A stretch of DNA of 11,798 nt from Eimeria necatrix (taxonomy: Eukaryota; Apicomplexa; Conoidasida; Eucoccidiorida; Eimeriidae). Where the stretch lies: assembly GCF_000499385.1 (NCBI RefSeq), contig NW_013653873.1, positions 25,001 to 36,798 on the forward strand, in the 5' to 3' direction. How positions within the stretch are numbered: position 1 is the first letter of the stretch; every line of letters starts with the position of its first letter. The notes below the pieces were generated by a model. The model ran no database searches and was not told the origin of the DNA. It worked only from the letters and a program-made list of their open reading frames with translations. Of this stretch, positions 7,810 to 11,798 are shown piece by piece. A program made the translations under genes and the position numbers.

Positions 7810-7925
7810 GGCTGTTGCGGCTGTTGCTGCTGCGGCTGCTGTTGCAGTGACACTGTTGTTCCTAGTTCAGCTGCTGCGGCGCCGTTGTTGCTGCTGCAGC
7901 TGCTGCTGCTACAACTGTATTTCTT

Positions 7926-7991
<66 letters not shown>

Positions 7992-8111
7992 TGAGGCTTC
8001 CACCTGTAGAAGGTTCTCTGGTTCCACTTCAATGCAACTAAACCTTCTGTTGCTTATTCGTTTTTTCTGCGCTGCTGCTGTTGCTGCTGCTGCTGTTGCT
8101 GCTGCTGCTGT

Positions 8112-8155
<44 letters not shown>

Positions 8156-8444
8156 TGGGTGTTCAGGTTTCACCCCACAAGGGCCTTGCTGGCTGTAGGG
8201 GCTGCTGACGGTTTGCTGCGGGTATATGATGTGTCGTTTGCTGCTGCTGCTGCAGCAGCAGCAGCAGCAGCAGGTTCTGCAGCAGCAATAGCAGCAGAAC
8301 ATGTCCCCTACATTACTCTAAGTGACCACATGAGCAGCATCACTGCGCTTTCGTTCCTCAGCGCTGCTGCTGCTGCTGCGCTGCAGCAGCAGCAGCAGCA
8401 GCAGCAGCAGCGGCGGCACAAGGCTGAGCAGGAGACTCGCAAAA

Positions 8445-8484
<40 letters not shown>

Positions 8485-8580
8485 TTTTGATGACTGTTTA
8501 GTGTCTGCTGCTAAAGACTCTCTCATTAATGTTTGGGCGCTGAGGCCCCTTCCGCAGACAGCGGGGCTGCTGCTGCTGCC

Positions 8581-8616
<36 letters not shown>

Positions 8617-8680
8617 CGAGCAGCAGCGGGTGCAGCAAATCAAGAAGAGCGCACTGCAGCTCCAGAAGCGGCTGCAGTTC

Positions 8681-8718
<38 letters not shown>

Positions 8719-8856
8719 GCAGCTGCTGCTGCAGCTGCCAACAATAGAAACCATAACAGCACTTGCTGCTGATGCAGCAGCACCGCTGCTGCTCTCAGGG
8801 GGCTCTGAAGGCCTCGTGAAGCTGTGGGATTTGAGGAAGAGACAACCAGTCCAGGT

Positions 8857-8900
<44 letters not shown>

Positions 8901-9295
8901 GCTGCTGCTGCTGGTGCTGCTGCTGCTGCTGGTGCTGCTGCTGTTGCTCGTGCTGCTGCTGCTTTTGCTGCTGCTGGTAGTAGCAGCAGTAGTAGTTTCA
9001 CTGCTGCTGCTGCCGGTAACTGTAGTGAAACAACCGTTGCTGCTGCTGTTGCTGCTGCTGTTGCTGCTGTTGCTGCTGCTGGTACTGGGTGCAGTGGCGA
9101 TGCTGCTGCTACTATTTTGCGTTGCTGCTGCTGCTGTTTTACGTTGCTGTTGCTGTTGCTTCACGTTGCTGCTGTTGCAGCTGCACTCCAGGCAGTTCTG
9201 CTGTTGCTGCTATCCGTATTGGCTGCTGCACAGCAGCAGCAGCTGCTGCTGCTGCTGTGCCTCCTCGTCAAGGCGCAGCAATTGCTGTTTCCCCC

Positions 9296-9333
<38 letters not shown>

Positions 9334-9433
9334 AGGTGATGGCAACAACAACAACAGCATCAGCAGGGGCCTCGTCTGCAAGCGAGGAGGACCTGGGGGC
9401 TTTTATCCGCACGCTGCTGCTGCTGCCCGCAAG

Positions 9434-9486
<53 letters not shown>

Positions 9487-9587
9487 CGCTGCTGATTGCC
9501 CAGGACTCCGGCGTTATATCTCTCGTGTCTCCGCTGCCAGGCCTTGCTGCGCTGAGCGCGAAGGGAGGAGCAGCAGCAGCAGGACGC

Positions 9588-9624
<37 letters not shown>

Positions 9625-10116
9625 GCAGCAGCAAAACAACAGCAGTGTGTCTCCTCGGGCGCCTTGATGGGACCTTCGCCTGCCGCTGGCTGCCACAGCC
9701 CCCCAGTGGCTGCTGCTGCTCCTTTTGCTGCTGCAGCAAACGCAGGCAGCAGCACTACTCCTCCAGTAACCCTAAACCCTAAACCCTAAACCCTAAACCC
9801 TAAACCCTTCGGCGCACCGCAGTCACCCCCGCACACACCTCGGTGTTTGGGACTCAGGATTTAGGGTTTAGGGTTTAGGGTCTAGGGTTTAGAGTTTAGG
9901 GTTTAGGGTCTAGCGCCTAGGGCTTAGGCTTTAGGGTCTAGGGTTTAGGGTTTAGGGTTTAGGGTTTAGGGTTTAGGGTTTGTTTGCAGGCTACCCCGGG
10001 CGGCTTCTGGTGCTGACGGGCGACAGCTGCTGCTGGCAGCTGGATTTGGCTGAGGGGTCTTTTGGGGCTTTTCCTGTTGCTGCTGATTTGCTGAAGTTTG
10101 GCCAAGTTGAACAAGT

Positions 10117-10156
<40 letters not shown>

Positions 10157-10641
10157 ACTCAGGCAGCTGCGGTCTCGTGCTGCGACGTCTCGAAGAATGG
10201 TCCGCTGCTGCTCTTGTCACTGCTGCTGCTGTTGCTGCTGCCCTCTCTGCTGCTGATGCTGCCCCTGCTGTCGCTGCTGCTGCTGCTGTAGCTTCTGCTG
10301 CTGCTGCAGCTGCTGCTGTTGCTGCTGCTGCCTCTGCTGCTGCTGCTGTCGCCTTTGGCTCCATTTTGCCCCTTTTAACTGCTGCTTTTGGCTGCTGGCG
10401 TTGCTGCTGCTGCTTCGCGTGGCGCTGCTGCTGCTGCGCCGCTGCGCCGCCGCTGCCAAACCCTAAACCCTAAACCCTAAACCCTAAACCCTAATGTGGT
10501 TCTTCAGGCTGCTGGATTGTAACTGGAGGAAGAGATGGCTCGCTGAGGGTTTGGCACTCCGCAACAAATCGGCTTTTGCTGCTGATTGAAAAAGCCCACG
10601 AGGGCTGCGTCACTGCAGTGGCCTTCCAAAGAAAGAACTGG

Positions 10642-10677
<36 letters not shown>

Positions 10678-10978
10678 AGTGTTGCTGCTGCTGCTAATAC
10701 TGCTGCTGCTAATCCTGCTGCTAGTGCGTATGCTAAATCTAGTGCCGCTGATGCGAGTGCTGCTGCTGCTGCTGCTGCTGAGGATGGTTTTGCTGCTGCT
10801 GCTCCTGAAGATTTTCCTCTGCTGCTGCTGCTGCTGCTGCTGAGGATCCCTCTGCTGCTGCTGCTGCTGCTGCTGCCTGGCGCAGAATTTGCTGCGAAGG
10901 GAGATATGAATTCTTTTGTGTTTGCTGCTGCTGTTGCAGGCCAAAGGCAAGCCCCGTGGTGCGTCAGCCTCCCCAGCA

Positions 10979-11022
<44 letters not shown>

Positions 11023-11147
11023 TGGACTGTTTGTGTGATTGCCGAGGCCTCTCGCCAGCAGCACCTCAAACCCTTTCCTTCATTTCCTGCTGCGACAAAA
11101 ACAGTTTGCGGCTGTGGCGGGTGGAAGTGCCTGCTGAGTTTATCTTG

Positions 11148-11212
<65 letters not shown>

Positions 11213-11735
11213 GCAGCAAGTTAGCTACGAGTGCATCTCCACCATTGTCGCCCACAAGAAGGAAATTAATGACCTCAAATTCGCCCCCAACGACTCCGTA
11301 AACCCTAAACCCCAAACCCTAAACCCCAAACCCTAAGCCCTAAACCCTAAACCCTAAACCCTAGCTCGCCTTTAAATGCTTCGCATTGCGGACAAAGCGT
11401 GTCCCGCCACAGCCTTCGCACTTGGGGTTAAAGAACGGGTTTCCGCGCCTCGGGTCTAGGGTTTAGGGTTTAGGGTTTAGGGTTTAGGGTTTAGGGTTTA
11501 GGGTTTAGGGTTTAGGGTTTGGGCGTTGCAGCTGGTGGGAACTGCGAGCGCGGACAAGACTTGTTTGCTGCTGCTGCTGCCGACCTTAGCTGCTGCTGGC
11601 GAGCTGCGGGGCCACCGGCGAGCTGTTCAAGAAATTCAGTTTTTGAAAAGAGAAAAAGCAGCAGCAACAGCTTCGCTGGACTCCACTGTGCGCCTCTGGA
11701 GCCTTGCTTCCTTCACCTGCCTCAAGACTCTCCAG
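6475..11735 (+). CDS. UTP13: WD40-repeat protein, UTP13/TBL3-like SSU processome component (3' end outside window)
   Basis: Exons 6475-7380, 7510-7751, 8167-8854, 9336-9765, 9990-10199, 10508-10640, 10940-11297 and 11532-11735 join in phase into 1057 codons; a donor CAG|GTACTG at 11736 shows that more follows. WD40 strands are clear: LLAVGAADGLLRVYDV, CLVSAAKDSLINVWAL, LLLSGGSEGLVKLWDL, CWIVTGGRDGSLRVWHS, FISCCDKNSLRLWRVE, LVGTASADKTC and ATASLDSTVRLWSL. Splices restore motifs: DVSKNG|CWIVTGG, APNDS|LVGTASADKT, ITTLK|FHPTRALL. The order and the AHKKEINDLKFAPNDS segment fit UTP13/TBL3, which in other eukaryotes is a tandem-propeller UtpB subunit for nucleolar pre-18S processing. The family is about 800 residues; here Ala, Gln and Ser runs between blades enlarge it. 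The ATG has G at +4. The end of exon 1 is uncertain: GCT/GTT codons after about 7290 could be intron. The C-terminal UTP13 domain lies off the window. The paralogous UtpB WD40 proteins (PWP2, UTP12, UTP21) are alternatives. Confidence 0.88.
6574..6651 (+). repeat. 15-bp minisatellite encoding Asp-Ala4
   Basis: GATGCAGCAGCAGCA is repeated four times at exact 15-bp spacing (GAT at 6589, 6604, 6619, 6634) and ends with a GAG variant at 6649. It encodes DAAAA repeats in the N-terminal region of the WD40 protein. Confidence 0.9.
7381..7509 (+). other. WD40 gene intron 1, with (TTTAGGG)n array
   Basis: Proposed donor CAC|GTGACG, acceptor TTCTGCTGCAG|G. The array occupies about 7437-7497, roughly eight units. 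The upstream edge may instead lie at one of several phase-0 GCT|GTTGCT positions after 7290. Confidence 0.6.
7752..8166 (+). other. WD40 gene intron 2, with CTG-CAG-CTG tracts
   Basis: Donor CAA|GTAAGG, acceptor GTGTTCAG|G. It contains CTG tracts at about 7760-7805 and 8070-8156 on both sides of a CAG tract at 7927-7992. Splicing across all 415 bases gives an uninterrupted WD40 strand (ITTLKFHPTRALLAVG) in exact phase. Confidence 0.8.
8855..9335 (+). other. WD40 gene intron 3, CTG/TTG-rich
   Basis: Donor CCAG|GTTTGC, acceptor CTGCTGCTGCAG|GTG. Nearly all 481 bases are CTG-type triplets with GTT, GTG and TAG variants. Open Leu- and Cys-rich frames run through it but carry no WD40 strand, and splicing is phase 0 on both sides. 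Confidence 0.75.
9766..9989 (+). other. WD40 gene intron 4, bounded by inverted telomere-type arrays
   Basis: Donor CCA|GTAACCCT runs straight into CCCTAAA units (to about 9807). The 3' half (about 9858-9982) is TTTAGGG units with TCTAGGG variants, then TTTGTTTGCAG. Phase 1 on both sides. A GC-richer spacer of about 50 bp lies between the arrays. Confidence 0.8.
10200..10507 (+). other. WD40 gene intron 5, CTG-rich with a terminal CCCTAAA array
   Basis: Donor AATG|GTCCGC, acceptor GTTCTTCAG|GC. CTG triplets fill 10203-10450 and CCCTAAA units 10457-10494. The splice, phase 1 on both sides, rebuilds DVSKNGCWIVTGGRDGSL, a WD40 blade. Confidence 0.8.
10641..10939 (+). other. WD40 gene intron 6, CTG-rich
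   Basis: Donor AACTG|GTCTGC resembles the donor of intron 5. Acceptor GTTGCAG|G. The intron is open in the upstream frame as an Ala- and Leu-rich stretch, so partial retention cannot be excluded, but only splicing (phase 2) brings the next WD40 strand into frame. Confidence 0.7.
11298..11531 (+). other. WD40 gene intron 7, bounded by inverted telomere-type arrays
   Basis: Donor TCC|GTAAACCC flows into CCCTAAA/CCCCAAA units to about 11364. TTTAGGG units occupy about 11457-11521, then GCGTTGCAG. Phase 0 on both sides; APNDS|LVGTASADKT is restored across it. Confidence 0.85.
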
Positions 11736-11740
11736 GTACT

Positions 11741-11779
<39 letters not shown>

Positions 11780-11798
11780 GCAGCAGCAGCAGCAGCGG
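11736..11798 (+). repeat. Start of WD40 gene intron 8, CAG tract
   Basis: After the donor CAG|GTACTG the rest of the window is CAG repeats with single CGG interruptions. It is the only WD40-gene intron seen here that starts with a sense CAG tract. The alternative is that the exon reads on as Val-Leu-polyGln. Confidence 0.7.

Noticed and set aside
7848..8012. An exon between WD40 exons 2 and 3 (NDTVVPSS followed by Leu and polyGln)
   Set aside because: It fits the phase, but skipping it also fits and directly joins ITTLK to FHPTRALLAVG, a continuous WD40 strand. Kept only as possible alternative splicing.
7470..8027. 185-residue minus-strand frame with Cys, Gln and Ser runs
   Set aside because: Antisense to WD40 exon 2 and introns, and repeat-driven.
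8640..9164. 174-residue Ser-rich minus-strand frame
   Set aside because: Produced by the CTG-rich intron 3 read in antisense; no non-repetitive core.
9161..9739. 192-residue minus-strand open frame
   Set aside because: It lies opposite the WD40 exons and introns, consists mostly of Ser, Leu and Ala runs, and exists because triplet repeats lack stops in most frames.
10491..11315. 274-residue minus-strand open frame
   Set aside because: Antisense shadow of WD40 exons 6-7; its non-repeat parts carry no recognisable domain while the plus strand has clear WD40 blades.
1..11798. A chromosome end (true telomere)
   Set aside because: Arrays are short, interspersed among genes, in both orientations, and neither window edge is an array.
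1..11798. CRISPR array, transposon or tRNA gene
   Set aside because: The repeats are simple tandem units without spacers of fixed length, no transposase or reverse-transcriptase frame is visible, and I saw no tRNA cloverleaf.

Overview
The window looks like nuclear DNA of a coccidian apicomplexan, most probably Eimeria. The evidence is compositional: very dense CAG/CTG trinucleotide tracts that are translated as runs of Ala, Gln, Ser, Leu or Cys inside genes, many internal arrays of the telomere-type heptamer TTTAGGG/CCCTAAA, and intron-rich genes with AT-rich, T-biased introns. Homopolymeric amino-acid repeats and interstitial AAACCCT repeats are established hallmarks of Eimeria genomes. No bacterial, phage, plasmid or viral features are visible.

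Layout. (1) 1-2812: fragmented coding on the minus strand (gene A), which I can chain into in-phase exons but cannot name; its introns hold TTTAGGG arrays (445-795), AT-rich DNA and CAG/CTG tracts. (2) 3060-3374: a long AATT-type tetranucleotide tract. (3) 3367-4662: minus-strand gene B, two exons, a predicted C-terminal membrane segment, and a 48-nt intron made almost purely of telomere-type repeats. (4) 4653-4788: AGCT-type tract. (5) 4986-6232: weakly supported small plus-strand exons (gene C). (6) 6233-6474: intergenic/5' UTR with two TTTAGGG arrays. (7) 6475 to the right edge: a plus-strand WD40 gene, the best-supported feature. I could rebuild eight exons (1057 codons, all splice phases consistent, 3' end outside the window), and its repeats match the UTP13/TBL3 family of the UtpB part of the small-subunit processome (18S rRNA maturation, nucleolus).

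The most notable biology is the way repeats and splicing interlock. One intron consists only of GTAA plus six CCCTAAA-type units plus G. Two introns of the WD40 gene start with CCCTAAA arrays and end with TTTAGGG arrays, so their two splice sites could be brought together by a hairpin. Three independent donors have the form GTAA(A)CCC, running straight into the repeat. In the WD40 gene, exons carry mostly CAG tracts in the sense strand while introns carry mostly CTG tracts. Separately, a 14-bp palindrome of the form GGTGTnnnnACACC recurs between 1.8 and 6.0 kb, often at candidate exon edges.

The neighbouring genes show no evident functional link. Exon calls are from reading frames, splice-site dinucleotides and phase only; no transcript data were available.
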